A DNA stretch of 64,000 nucleotides from an uncultured Actinomyces sp. (GTDB lineage: Bacteria > Actinomycetota > Actinomycetes > Actinomycetales > Actinomycetaceae): positions 124,001 through 188,000 of the forward strand of contig URAS01000001.1 of NCBI GenBank assembly GCA_900545825.1, read 5' to 3'. This document shows positions 17,444 through 26,634 of this stretch, in pieces. Below the pieces are notes generated by a model that had not been told where the DNA came from, did not search any database, and saw only the letters and a program-made list of their open reading frames with translations. The stretch's first letter is position 1. The number at the start of each line of letters is the position of its first letter. The position numbers and the translations under genes were made by a program.

Positions 17444-19375
17444 CTAGTTGAGCTCTTCGAACTTGCGTCCCCACGCCGTGCGGACGGGGTTGGCATCGGC
17501 GAGCATGATGTCGAAGCGGTCGGCGACAACCTCGCCGACCTCGCCGATCGCGACGATCCGCTCGAGGGCCGGGGCATTCTCGAGACGGTGGAGGCCGGCC
17601 TCGATGATGTCGTCGACCGACTCCATCCGCTCGAGGCAGACGACGAAGGGGAAGCCGAACTTCTCGCGGTAGCTCGCCGAGAGCTCCTCGAGCTGAGTCC
17701 GCTGGTCGCCCTCAATGTCGCCGAGGGCGAGCGAGCCGACGTCCTGGCTGATTGCGCGGGCCTCGTCCTCGCTGGCGGTGAGCATGTCGGTGATGTCGGG
17801 GTAGTTGTGGAGGAGTGCATCCTGCTCGTCGCTGGGCGCCGAGAGGGCGGCCTCTTCGAGGATTTCCTTGAGCTGTCCGACGTCGCTGAAGGGGCGGCGC
17901 TCCCACGCGGCCTCGAGCGGCCACGTCGCGCCGTTGTAGAGCGACGTAAACGTCGTGACGAACGTGTCCTTGTCCATCGCGTTGACCTGGTCGAGCGTGA
18001 CGGGATGTCCCGTGGGGGAGAAGGCGATGGTCTCGCCCTCCTTGGGGCCGACGTGGAAGAACAGGAGGTTGAGGACGATCGCGGTGATCGATCCGACGGT
18101 GACGCCCGAGGCAAAGAAGATCTGCGCCCACGCCGGGAAGACCCCGGCGATGCCCGGCTTGAACGACACGAGCATGGCGAGGCCCAGCGACGTCGTGAGG
18201 ATCGCGGCGTTGCGGGTGTCGGTGAGGTCGACGCGCGAGAGCGTCTGGAAGCCGACGAGCGCCACGTTGGCAAACAACGCGAGTGAAGCGCCGCCGAGAA
18301 CGGGCGAGGGGATCGCCGCGACGATTGCGCCAGCCTTCGGCAGGAGACCGAGGACGATCATGAAGCCGCCGGCGAGGGCGACGACCCAGCGCGACTTCAC
18401 CCGGGTGAGGCGGACGAGGCCGACGTTCTGGGCAAAGCACGTGTAGGGGAACGAGTTGAAGATGCCGCCGAGCATCGTCGAGAGGCCGTCGGCCCGCAGC
18501 GCCGCGGAGATGTGATCGCGGGTGATGCGCTTGTTGACGATCTCGCCGGCGGCGAAGACGTCGCCCGTCGTCTCGACCATCGTGATGATCATGACGATGA
18601 TCATCGAGATGCAGGCAGTCACCGAGAACTGGGGGGCGCCGAAGTAGAACGGCGTCGTAAAGCCGAACGCGGGGGCCGACGAGACGTTCGAGAACGAGGC
18701 GTCACCCATGGCGAACGCGACCGCGGTGCCGACGACGAGGCCGATCAGAACGGAAATCGTTCCCATAAAGCCCTTGAAGAAGCGCTGGATAACGATGATG
18801 ATGAGGAGCGTGAGGCCGGCGTACCCAAGGTCGACCATGGAAATCTGACCCGGAGGCGTCTGCTCGTCGACACGGTTAATGATGTCGCCGGCGGACACGC
18901 CGAGCAGCGTAATGCCCATCGTCGCCAACACGGTGCCGATGACGATCGGCGGGAAGAAGTGGATGATCTTGGCAAAGAAGGGCGCAGCGATAAAGGTGAA
19001 GAGGCCGGCCACGATAATCGAGCCGTAGATCATTGGCAGGCCGGCGGTGCCGCCGTCGGGCCCGGTGACGGCCAGGCCGATGGCGATCATCGGCGACAGG
19101 GCTGTCGTCGTCACGCCCTGGATGATCGGCAGTCGGCAGCCGACCTTCCAGAAGCCGACCGACTGGATGAGCGTGGCGATGCCGCACGTGAAGAGGTCGG
19201 CGTTGATGAGGTGCATCGTCGTCAGCGGGTCGAGCTTGAGGCCGCCGGCAACGACGAGCGGCACAACGACGGCGCCCGCATAGAACGCGAGGACGTGCTG
19301 GATGGACAGGACGGTCAACCGGCCCGGATTGGGAACGCGATCGACGGGGTGAACAGATGGAGAGCCTTGAGCCAT
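17444..19375 (-). CDS. NCS2 xanthine/urate-type permease fused to an OHCU-decarboxylase-like domain
   Basis: 643 residues. Residues about 15-450 form an NCS2/NAT (SLC23) transporter with about 12-14 membrane segments, the conserved Glu in ITMVETTGD and the NAT motif QNVGLVRLTR starting at Gln316. Gln at the first position is typical of xanthine/urate members, whereas uracil carriers usually have Glu. Residues about 460-640 resemble 2-oxo-4-hydroxy-4-carboxy-5-ureidoimidazoline decarboxylase of urate breakdown, including YREKFGFPFVVC. The family HPDL motif reads as Tyr525-Pro-Asp-Ile, with a His two residues earlier, and EQ reads EA, so activity is doubtful. AAGGAT lies eight bases before ATG 19375; the open frame to 20083 is shadow of the upstream gene. 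Confidence 0.87.
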   Translation of the reverse strand: MAQGSPSVHPVDRVPNPGRLTVLSIQHVLAFYAGAVVVPLVVAGGLKLDPLTTMHLINADLFTCGIATLIQSVGFWKVGCRLPIIQGVTTTALSPMIAIGLAVTGPDGGTAGLPMIYGSIIVAGLFTFIAAPFFAKIIHFFPPIVIGTVLATMGITLLGVSAGDIINRVDEQTPPGQISMVDLGYAGLTLLIIIVIQRFFKGFMGTISVLIGLVVGTAVAFAMGDASFSNVSSAPAFGFTTPFYFGAPQFSVTACISMIIVMIITMVETTGDVFAAGEIVNKRITRDHISAALRADGLSTMLGGIFNSFPYTCFAQNVGLVRLTRVKSRWVVALAGGFMIVLGLLPKAGAIVAAIPSPVLGGASLALFANVALVGFQTLSRVDLTDTRNAAILTTSLGLAMLVSFKPGIAGVFPAWAQIFFASGVTVGSITAIVLNLLFFHVGPKEGETIAFSPTGHPVTLDQVNAMDKDTFVTTFTSLYNGATWPLEAAWERRPFSDVGQLKEILEEAALSAPSDEQDALLHNYPDITDMLTASEDEARAISQDVGSLALGDIEGDQRTQLEELSASYREKFGFPFVVCLERMESVDDIIEAGLHRLENAPALERIVAIGEVGEVVADRFDIMLADANPVRTAWGRKFEELN

Positions 19376-19507
19376 GGGGTGAATCCTTAGTGGTCGAAAG
19401 GAGTCCTTGGCCCAACAGTATCCGGCCCGACTGGCGCCGTCCCAATCGGTGTGAGCCGTCCCATGGTGGCCGACGGTGGGAGGGCAAGCCTCCAAGGCTA
19501 AAATGTC

Positions 19508-19521
19508 ATAATGTACATTAT
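19508..19521. promoter_or_regulatory. 14-bp perfect palindrome, probable operator
   Basis: ATAATGTACATTAT is a perfect inverted repeat in an AT-rich island, 133 bases upstream of the permease start and 31 bases past the APC stop. On the minus strand it overlaps -10-like hexamers GATAAT and TATGAC, so a bound dimeric repressor (for example GntR- or TetR-type) would block transcription of the permease gene. The regulator is not in the window. Confidence 0.6.
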
Positions 19522-19551
19522 CGAACCAAAGCGGAAGTGGCGGGGTGTGGC

Positions 19552-21087
19552 TCAGGCGTCCTCGCCGGCGACACCGTTCTGCTCCGCCAGGCGTGCCCGG
19601 TGGACCCGTGAGTGGCGCCGTCCATAGAAGCCATAAATCACCAGGCCGATGGCGAGCCACACGACGAACCGGATCCACGTCATGACCGACAGCGAGCACA
19701 TGAGCAGTAAGCACGCAATCGCCGAGAACACCGGCAGCCACGGGCTGAGCGGAACCATAAACGGACGCTTGAGCTCGGGTTGAGTCTTCCGGAGAATCGC
19801 CACGGCGATGGCGACGACGAGGAACGCAAACAACGTGCCGATACTCACCATGTCGGCGAGCTCGGCCAGCGGGATGAATCCGGAGATCAAGGCGATCGCG
19901 ACGGTGACGACGCCCGTGACGGCCAGCGGCGTGCGCGTGCGCTCGTTGACCTGGCCAACCTTGGGCGGCAGCAGGCCGTCGCGCGACATAGCGAAGAAAA
20001 TACGGCCCATACCGACGATGTCGATGAGGATGACCGACGTGAGGCCACACAGGGCCGCCAGTGCGATGAGCCCGGACGCCCAACCAACGCCCATCTGCTT
20101 AAACGCGTCGGCGATCGGCGCGCCCTCGTCAAGTTTCGAATAATGAACCATCCCGGTCACAACGAGACTGACTCCCATGTACAAGAGAGTGCACAGGGCG
20201 AGGACGATGAGGATGGCCCGGGGCATGTCCTTGCCGGGGTTGCGGGCCTCCTCCCCCATGTTCGCCATGAGCTCGAAACCCGAGTACGAGAAGAAGACGA
20301 CGGCGGTGGCCATGAGGATGCCGGAGACGCCGAAAACGTTAGGCTGGATCCCGCTGACGGCCTGCCACAGCGGCTGCGCCAGCCCGCCCAGACGGTTATT
20401 CGCCGGCATCGGCTGCGACTTGGGGACGAACGGGATCCAGTTTTCGACCCTGACGAACCAGATGCCGAGCGCGATAACGAAGATGCAGACCGTCACCTTG
20501 ATGAGGACAAGGATGTTCGTCACGGTCTTCGACTCCTGAATCCCGAGCGCGGCGATCACCCCGAGGACGACGGTGATGACAATGGCCCCAACGTTGACGG
20601 TCGAGCTCTCGCCAAACCACTGGGGCCACAGGTCGAACAGGTTGCCGAGATAGCCCGACCAACCGCGGGCGACGACCGAGGCACCGAGGGCGAACTCGAG
20701 GATGAGATCCCACGCGATGATCCACGCGAAGACCTCGCCGACGGTGACATAGGCGTAGGTGTAGGCCGAGCCGGCGGTGGGCACGGCGGACGCCAGTTCT
20801 GCGTAGCAGACGGCCGCGAGCATGGCGACGATGCCGGCGACGAAGAACGAGATGACAACCGCGGGACCCGCGTGGTTCTTCGCCTCGATACCCGTGAGCG
20901 TGAAGATTCCCGTCCCGATGACCATGCCGATGCCGACACCGACGAGGTCCCACATCCCGAGCTTCTTTCTCAGACCGGGACTGGAGGATTCCCTCTGGCC
21001 CTCCGGATCATTCTGGTGAATAACGTCGTCGACGCTCTTCTTCCGAAAGATCGTGTCGTCGGGCGAAGCAGATGAAAAAACACTCAC
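19552..21087 (-). CDS. APC-superfamily amino acid permease
   Basis: 511 residues, 12-14 membrane segments. GTGIFTLTGIEAKNHAGPAV and CYAELASAVPTAGSAYTYAY are the TM1-TM3 signature of the cationic amino acid transporter (CAT/YfnA) subfamily, with FFSYSGFELMANMGEEARNP in TM6-TM7. The N-terminus of about 45 polar residues is cytoplasmic. The GTG at 21087 has no clear Shine-Dalgarno sequence; TACTGT (21101-21096) lies eight bases upstream on the minus strand, so the message may be leaderless. It is divergent from rbpA and in line with the permease-OHCU gene, which has its own operator, so they are probably not one operon. Confidence 0.87.
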   Translation of the reverse strand: MSVFSSASPDDTIFRKKSVDDVIHQNDPEGQRESSSPGLRKKLGMWDLVGVGIGMVIGTGIFTLTGIEAKNHAGPAVVISFFVAGIVAMLAAVCYAELASAVPTAGSAYTYAYVTVGEVFAWIIAWDLILEFALGASVVARGWSGYLGNLFDLWPQWFGESSTVNVGAIVITVVLGVIAALGIQESKTVTNILVLIKVTVCIFVIALGIWFVRVENWIPFVPKSQPMPANNRLGGLAQPLWQAVSGIQPNVFGVSGILMATAVVFFSYSGFELMANMGEEARNPGKDMPRAILIVLALCTLLYMGVSLVVTGMVHYSKLDEGAPIADAFKQMGVGWASGLIALAALCGLTSVILIDIVGMGRIFFAMSRDGLLPPKVGQVNERTRTPLAVTGVVTVAIALISGFIPLAELADMVSIGTLFAFLVVAIAVAILRKTQPELKRPFMVPLSPWLPVFSAIACLLLMCSLSVMTWIRFVVWLAIGLVIYGFYGRRHSRVHRARLAEQNGVAGEDA

Positions 21088-21249
21088 GGTACTCGACAGT
21101 AGTGCATAACATGCTTCCTGGCCTGGTGGGCGGGTGTCGCCCGGCCTCGCAGTCCGAGGCGACGCCGCGCCGCGGGCCTGGTACGATAATGGGCCGAGGC
21201 GTATCCTGTAGCGCCTGTTGACCGGCAGACTTCAAAGGGAGGGTCCCCC

Positions 21250-21615
21250 ATGGCGGAGCGCGCACTTCGAGGAACAAGCATTGGATCGAAGAGCCTCGAG
21301 TCCGAAGACGGCGTGACCTTCGCCGAGCGTCGCATCGCGACGTATCGACTCGACGACGGGTCGACCTTCGAGGTCACCTTCGCAGCCGAGGCCACTCCCC
21401 CGGCCGAGTGGGAATCGAAGAGCGGCCAGATCGCCCAGCTGATCGGTGACGGCGCCGAGGACGACGAGGACAAGCCCGTCAAGCCTCAGCGCACCCACTG
21501 GGACATGCTGCTCGAGCGCCGCTCGGAGGAGGAGCTGGCGAAACTGCTCCAAGAACAGCTGGACCTGTTGCACCAGGGCAAGCTCCGCGAGGGCCCTCAC
21601 TACCGCATGCGCTGA
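21250..21615 (+). CDS. rbpA: RNA polymerase-binding protein RbpA
   Basis: Actinobacterial general transcription factor that binds sigma and the RNAP beta' subunit and stabilises the open complex. 121 residues: N-terminal tail, core domain (about 25-75) with EVTFAAEATPP, basic linker, and the sigma-interaction domain KPQRTHWDMLLERRSEEELAKLL (about 80-103). The core lacks cysteines, so it is not a zinc-binding version like that of S. coelicolor. AAGGGAGG lies about seven bases before ATG 21250. A GATAAT box (21185-21190) could be its -10. Its end overlaps ppm on the other strand by 16 bases. Confidence 0.96.
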   Translation: MAERALRGTSIGSKSLESEDGVTFAERRIATYRLDDGSTFEVTFAAEATPPAEWESKSGQIAQLIGDGAEDDEDKPVKPQRTHWDMLLERRSEEELAKLLQEQLDLLHQGKLREGPHYRMR

Positions 21616-22361
21616 ATCAGCCCCTTGACCTGGGCCGTGCGGTCGGCGATCGCCCACCGCGTCACCTGGCCCAACGCCTCGGTGACGATGCTGCCCGACA
21701 TCTTCGAGACGCCCAGCGCGCGTTCGTCGAACGCGATCGGCACCTCGGCAATCCGCAGGCCCGCGCGGCGGGCACGACGGGTGAGGTCGATCTGGAAACA
21801 GTAGCCCGCCGAGTCGACCGCGTCGAGGTGCAGTTTGGGCAGCGAGGCCGTCTTGTACACCCGGAAGCCTGCCGTCGCGTCGTTGACGCCCAGACCGAGG
21901 GCAATACCGATGTAGAGGTTTCCGGCGCGCGAGAGCAACTCACGATGCTTGGCCCAGCCGACGACCGAACCGCCGCGCACCCACCGCGACCCGATGACCA
22001 AATCAGGCTGGTCCGGCGCGGCGGCGCGGGCCAGAAGCTTCGGCAGCTGCTCGGGGCGGTGCGACCCGTCGGCATCCATCTCGACAACGTAGTCGTAGCC
22101 CTGTTCCATCGCCCACGAGAAGGCGTTGAGATAGGCCGGACCGAGGCCCTCCTTCTTTTGCCGGTGGAGGACGCGAACGTGGGGATCCTCGGTGGCGAGC
22201 CGGTCGGCCAGGTCCCCGGTGCCGTCGGGCGAATTGTCGTCGACGACGACGATATCGACGGTGTCCGCAGCGGCCCGCAGGCGGTCAAGCGTGCGGGGCA
22301 GGGACTCGATTTCGTTGTACGTCGGAATGGCGACGACGGTGTGAGCACCGGTGACAGACAT
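21600..22361 (-). CDS. ppm: Polyprenol-phosphate mannosyltransferase (Ppm1/Dpm1 type, GT2)
   Basis: Makes polyprenyl-phosphomannose from GDP-mannose for cell-envelope mannosylation. 253 residues, GT-A fold: VAIPTYNEIESLPRTL, VVDDNSPDGTGDLAD and EMDADGSHRPEQLP contain the nucleotide/metal-binding Asp motifs. There is no C-terminal membrane domain, so it acts as a soluble or peripheral enzyme. GGAGGATT precedes ATG 22361. It follows lnt by two bases. In M. tuberculosis the two activities are fused in one protein (Rv2051c) beside rbpA; here they are separate genes in the same place. Confidence 0.93.
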   Translation of the reverse strand: MSVTGAHTVVAIPTYNEIESLPRTLDRLRAAADTVDIVVVDDNSPDGTGDLADRLATEDPHVRVLHRQKKEGLGPAYLNAFSWAMEQGYDYVVEMDADGSHRPEQLPKLLARAAAPDQPDLVIGSRWVRGGSVVGWAKHRELLSRAGNLYIGIALGLGVNDATAGFRVYKTASLPKLHLDAVDSAGYCFQIDLTRRARRAGLRIAEVPIAFDERALGVSKMSGSIVTEALGQVTRWAIADRTAQVKGLIQRMR

Positions 22362-22363
22362 GT

Positions 22364-23905
22364 CTAATCCTCCTTGTGGGTGGCGGCGCGGCGGCGCGCT
22401 CGAAATGGCGCGGTGACCCAGCAGGCGACCGCCCAGAAAAGCGTTACCCCCATAGTAAGGGTGTTGGCGGCGGTGCCGAAACGAGCAGCTGGGGTGATCG
22501 ACGTGCGCAGCGGAACGGTCGCCTTGAGAGTGTCGGGGGTGAAGAGGGTCGTCCTCGCGATGAGCTTCCCGTTGGGCAGGACGATGCCCGAGACGCCCTG
22601 GGTCGACACCTGGACGACCGAACGCTGGTACTCGAGGGCGCGCAGCCTGGCCATCTGGAGCTGCTGAACCGACTCCGAGGTCTCACCGAAGAGCGCATTG
22701 TTCGTCGGGATGACGATGATCTGGGCGCCGGCGTTGACGTCGTCGCTGATGGCTTGTTCGACGGCGACCTCGAAACAGATGCCGACGCCCATCTTCACGG
22801 TGCGATCGGCGAGGGGGACGTCGATGACGCCGACCTTATGCCCGGCCACCATGTCGGTCCCGATCTTGCTGGCATCCGGGCTGATCCGCAAGTAGAAGTC
22901 CCGGTCGGGCAGGAACTCGCCGAAGGGAACGGGGTACCGCTTGGCGTACGTGGCCTCGGGTTGTCCGGCCAGGCGGTATTCGCCCCAGCGGGCCTCGCGT
23001 CCGGCGTGGCTGCCGTAGCGGACGGTGCCGTAAAGCAGGGGAATGTCGAGGGAATCGGTGACCTCGGCGAGGGCGGTGCCCGCCGAGGAGTTGACCAGCG
23101 GGTCGCGGTCGGCCGCGTGCTCGCCCCAGAGGATGACGTCGGCGTCGCCGGGCCGGATCGACTGAAGCGTCTGATAGACGTGGTTGGCCAACACCGACCC
23201 ATTCCCGTAAGTCTCGCGGACAGGGCGGTCGACGTTGCCCTGCACCGCGGCGACGCGAAGGTCCCCGGCCTGGGGCCTGGTTGGGGCGGTAGCGACCAAG
23301 GGGACGGCGCAGAGGCAGACGGCGAGCGCCGCTGTGCCGATTCGCGCGGGAAGGTGCGTCCACGCGCCGAGTGCCGTCGCGACGCCCGCGCAGGCGGCGA
23401 CGACGAGGGCGGTGAGGCCGACCTCGCCGATCCACGGGGCTAAGCGGCCGATCGGGGCGTCGACCTGCGAATAGGCGACGATCCCCCACGGCATGCCGCC
23501 GTACGGATAGTGGGCGCGAATCTGCTCGACGCCGGCAAACGAAACCGCGGCCTCGACGATCCAGGCCCACGGGTGCGCGCGAATCCACCGGTGGTGGGCG
23601 GCCAACCCCATCGTCCAGCCCCACAGGCTGACCGCGAGGATCTGAACCCCGGCGAGGGCAAGCCACGGGGCGACGCTGCCCGCGGCCTCCCGCGCCCACG
23701 AAATGTGGGGCAGGAAAAAGCCGCAGCTCCAGGCGAACGCGCTGAGGAACGCCTGGCCGCCGCCGCGGCCGCGAACCAGGGTGAGGAGAACGACGAGGCC
23801 GAGGTAAACAAGCGGCCACCAGCCGCCAGCCGGGCCCGGAAAGCCCAGCCATACGGCGACGCCCCCGAGTGCCCCGATAATCAGTGACGCGAGAGTCGGG
23901 ATCAT
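22364..23905 (-). CDS. lnt: Apolipoprotein N-acyltransferase
   Basis: N-acylates the amino-terminal diacylglyceryl-cysteine of lipoproteins. 513 residues: six to eight N-terminal membrane segments, then a nitrilase-like periplasmic domain (about 215-470) and a last membrane segment. The catalytic triad is Glu262 (LWGEHA), Lys322 (YAKRYPVPFGEF) and Cys377 (GICFEVA), with IPTNNALFG in place of the usual NDAWFG. The ATG at 23905 overlaps the helY stop as ATGA. The linkage with ppm suggests lipoprotein acylation and mannosylation are produced together. Confidence 0.94.
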   Translation of the reverse strand: MIPTLASLIIGALGGVAVWLGFPGPAGGWWPLVYLGLVVLLTLVRGRGGGQAFLSAFAWSCGFFLPHISWAREAAGSVAPWLALAGVQILAVSLWGWTMGLAAHHRWIRAHPWAWIVEAAVSFAGVEQIRAHYPYGGMPWGIVAYSQVDAPIGRLAPWIGEVGLTALVVAACAGVATALGAWTHLPARIGTAALAVCLCAVPLVATAPTRPQAGDLRVAAVQGNVDRPVRETYGNGSVLANHVYQTLQSIRPGDADVILWGEHAADRDPLVNSSAGTALAEVTDSLDIPLLYGTVRYGSHAGREARWGEYRLAGQPEATYAKRYPVPFGEFLPDRDFYLRISPDASKIGTDMVAGHKVGVIDVPLADRTVKMGVGICFEVAVEQAISDDVNAGAQIIVIPTNNALFGETSESVQQLQMARLRALEYQRSVVQVSTQGVSGIVLPNGKLIARTTLFTPDTLKATVPLRTSITPAARFGTAANTLTMGVTLFWAVACWVTAPFRARRRAATHKED

Positions 23906-26634
23906 AGGGTGTCGCTCCAGGCGACAACTCCGTGCCGAAGTGCATGAATAGCCTGATCGGCGGGGTGAGCAAGCGTGGGAGACAAGGCGCGCAGCTGGCG
24001 GAGCATGTCGATGACCTGCTTAACGATGCGGACGAAATCGCCGGCGGTCAACCCGTCCGCCTGGGCGAGGACGACGTCGAGCGACACGCCCTGGGCCCAC
24101 TGGGCGATGGGGCGGGCCATGCCGGGGTCGGGCTCCCCCGACCGCGGGGCACTGACACTCCCCTCGATTGTCGCGATCCGGGATTTCGCCTGGTCGATCC
24201 GCCGCAGGGCCGCGCCGAGGCCGGGTGCTGCCTCGGCCTGTTCGCCGAGCTGGGTCGGCTGGTCGCCGCGGGGCGTGTAGAGGCACGCCGAGACTGCCCC
24301 GGCCAGCGCGGCAGGCGAGAGACCGTCGAAGACGCCGTGCCGCAGGCACTCGGCGGTCAACAGGTCGTATTCCGCGTAGATCCCTGCCAGCAGGTGGCCG
24401 TCGTCGGTCAGGTGGCCTTCCTCGGTCACGTAGCCGAGCTGGCGCAGGATCTCGCGGACCCGGTCGAACGTTACGCCGATCGAGGACGTCCGGTGCTCGA
24501 TCGAGGCGAGCAGCTGGTCGAGCTTGCGCTTGTCGCGGAGGTAGCCGCGCATCTTCGCCTTGTGCTCCTTACGATCGGGGCACGTGTGGCAGGGATGTGA
24601 GACGACCTGGTCGCGCAGCTGCCGCGCCGTCTCCCCCGAGGCGGCGCTCAGAGGAACCTGCCAGTCGCCCTCGCGGCGGGCGCGGCGCAAGAGCGAGGCC
24701 ATCCGCTGCCGATCGCGCGGCTTGCGCGGCTGGAGGCCGGGGGTCGCCAGATGGCCGAGCAGGGTAAGCGGTGCGGAATGGGTCGACAGGTGCCTCAGGG
24801 TCGCGCTCTGGGTGAGGACGTCGAGGACGGGTGCCCCACCGGACGGGGGTTCGCCGACGACGAGGGCGATGATTTCGCGGCCGCCCTCGCGATACCCGAT
24901 GACGTCGCCGACGCGCGCCTGGGCGATGAGGGCTCGGGCGGCCTCGCGGATTTGGGGGTCCGGGCGTGAGCGTTCGGCGTCGTGCAGCTGCTGGACGAGT
25001 TCGGAGTAGGCGAGGTAGTCGCCCCTCGAACACCTGACGGCCTGGGCTTCCCGCTCGACGCGCTTGCGCAGTTTGGCGGCTTCTTGGGCGCGCCCGACGA
25101 CCATGCGGTCGGCCTGGAACTGGGCAAACGAGCGCTCCATGAGCGAGCGGGACTCCTCGATCGACCAGTGGGCCAGGAGGTTGGCCGTCATGTTGTAGGT
25201 CGGATGGAACGCGGAAATCAGCGGGTACGACCGCTTCGACGCGAGCGACGAGACGACGCGGGGATTCTGGTCGTGCCCGTAGAGGACCACGGCGTGGCCG
25301 AGCGTGTCCATCGAGCGGCGGCCGGCTCGGCCCGTCAGCTGGGTGTACTGGCCGGGCGTCAGGCGGACGTTGTCGCGGCCATCCCACTTCGTGAGGGACT
25401 CGATGACGACCGTCTTGGCCGGCATGTTGATGCCGAGCGCCAGGGTCTCGGTGGCGAACACGATCTTGAGGAGGCCGCGCGAGAACAGGGTCTCGACGAT
25501 CTCTTTGAGCAGCGGCAGCATGCCGGCGTGGTGGGCGGCGATGCCGGCCTCGGCGGCCGCCTGAAACTCGGCGAGCCGCAGCACCTTGCGGGCCTGCGGA
25601 TCGACCTCCGCGGTCGCCTGGCGAATGTAGTCGGCGATCTCGTGCGCCTCGTCGACGGTGGTAAGGAGGACGCCGGCGCCGAGCAGGTGGCTGACGGCCT
25701 GGTCGCAGCCGTTACGCGAAAAGATGAAGTCGATGGCGGGCAGCATGTGCTCGCGCCTCAGCGCCTCGGCGAGCTCGACGTGCGAGGTCCGGCGGATCCG
25801 TCGCAGCTGAGGCCCGCGGCCCGTGTGACGACGTTGGGACGCCGACTCGATCGCCGTGAGCAGCTGGTGGTTGAGGGCGTGGTCGCCGCCGCGGTCGGCG
25901 TAGAGGGGGTAAATCCGCCCGGCCACGCACATGTGCTGGACCAGCGGGACCGGCCGGGTCTCCGAGACGACGACCCGGGTGGCGCCGCGCAGCTCCTGCA
26001 ACCAGTCGCCGAACTCTTCGGCGTTCGACACCGTGGCCGACAGCGACACGAGGGCGACGTGTGCGGGCAGGTGGATGATGACCTCTTCCCACACGGGACC
26101 GCGGAAGTGGTCGGCCAGGTAGTGGACCTCGTCCATGACGACGAACGCCAGCGAATCGATCCGCGAGTCGAAGCGGTAGAGCATATTCCGCAACACCTCG
26201 GTGGTCATGACGACCACCTGGGCGTGGGCGTTAATCGTCACATCCCCCGTCGCGAGGCCGACGTTTTCGGCTCCGAAACGGTCGCAGAAGTCGCGGTACT
26301 TCTGGTTCGACAGCGCCTTGATCGGGGTCGTGTAGAACAGCCGATCGTCGCCGGCAAGCGTGCGGGCAATGGCGTACTCGGCGACGACGGTCTTGCCGGC
26401 GCCAGTGGGGGCCGCGACGAGGACGCTTTCGCCCGCGTCGAGGGCGCCTATGGCCTCGAGCTGGTACGGGTCGGGGAAAAAGCCCAGCTGGTCGACAAAC
26501 TGGTCAAGCAGGGGACTGCGATGGGCCTGGCGCTCCTTGAACGCACGATACCGCTCGGCGGGCGAGGCCTCAGCCGGCTGCTGGGGCTCGTCCTGGCGGG
26601 TGCGGGTGCGGTGGCGGCGCCGCTTCGGACTCAC
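23902..26634 (-). CDS. helY: Ski2/Mtr4-type DEAD/H-box helicase, HelY
   Basis: 910 residues from GTG 26634. Motif I APTGAGKTVVAE, motif II DEVH (VVMDEVHYL), motif III SLSATVSN and motif VI QLTGRAGRRSMD are intact; the C-terminal third has a DSHCT-like helical domain. It is presumed to remodel structured RNA; the mycobacterial homologue is Rv2092c. The frame is open to a GTG at 26673, but the GTG at 26634 overlaps the preceding stop as GTGA and is preferred. Basic residues (KRRRHRTRTR) follow the start. Confidence 0.92.
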   Translation of the reverse strand: MSPKRRRHRTRTRQDEPQQPAEASPAERYRAFKERQAHRSPLLDQFVDQLGFFPDPYQLEAIGALDAGESVLVAAPTGAGKTVVAEYAIARTLAGDDRLFYTTPIKALSNQKYRDFCDRFGAENVGLATGDVTINAHAQVVVMTTEVLRNMLYRFDSRIDSLAFVVMDEVHYLADHFRGPVWEEVIIHLPAHVALVSLSATVSNAEEFGDWLQELRGATRVVVSETRPVPLVQHMCVAGRIYPLYADRGGDHALNHQLLTAIESASQRRHTGRGPQLRRIRRTSHVELAEALRREHMLPAIDFIFSRNGCDQAVSHLLGAGVLLTTVDEAHEIADYIRQATAEVDPQARKVLRLAEFQAAAEAGIAAHHAGMLPLLKEIVETLFSRGLLKIVFATETLALGINMPAKTVVIESLTKWDGRDNVRLTPGQYTQLTGRAGRRSMDTLGHAVVLYGHDQNPRVVSSLASKRSYPLISAFHPTYNMTANLLAHWSIEESRSLMERSFAQFQADRMVVGRAQEAAKLRKRVEREAQAVRCSRGDYLAYSELVQQLHDAERSRPDPQIREAARALIAQARVGDVIGYREGGREIIALVVGEPPSGGAPVLDVLTQSATLRHLSTHSAPLTLLGHLATPGLQPRKPRDRQRMASLLRRARREGDWQVPLSAASGETARQLRDQVVSHPCHTCPDRKEHKAKMRGYLRDKRKLDQLLASIEHRTSSIGVTFDRVREILRQLGYVTEEGHLTDDGHLLAGIYAEYDLLTAECLRHGVFDGLSPAALAGAVSACLYTPRGDQPTQLGEQAEAAPGLGAALRRIDQAKSRIATIEGSVSAPRSGEPDPGMARPIAQWAQGVSLDVVLAQADGLTAGDFVRIVKQVIDMLRQLRALSPTLAHPADQAIHALRHGVVAWSDTL

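Noticed and set aside
21144..21160. GCCTCG/CGAGGC hairpin upstream of rbpA as a terminator or riboswitch
   Set aside because: Only 6 bp with no U tract and no riboswitch-like conservation that I can recognise.
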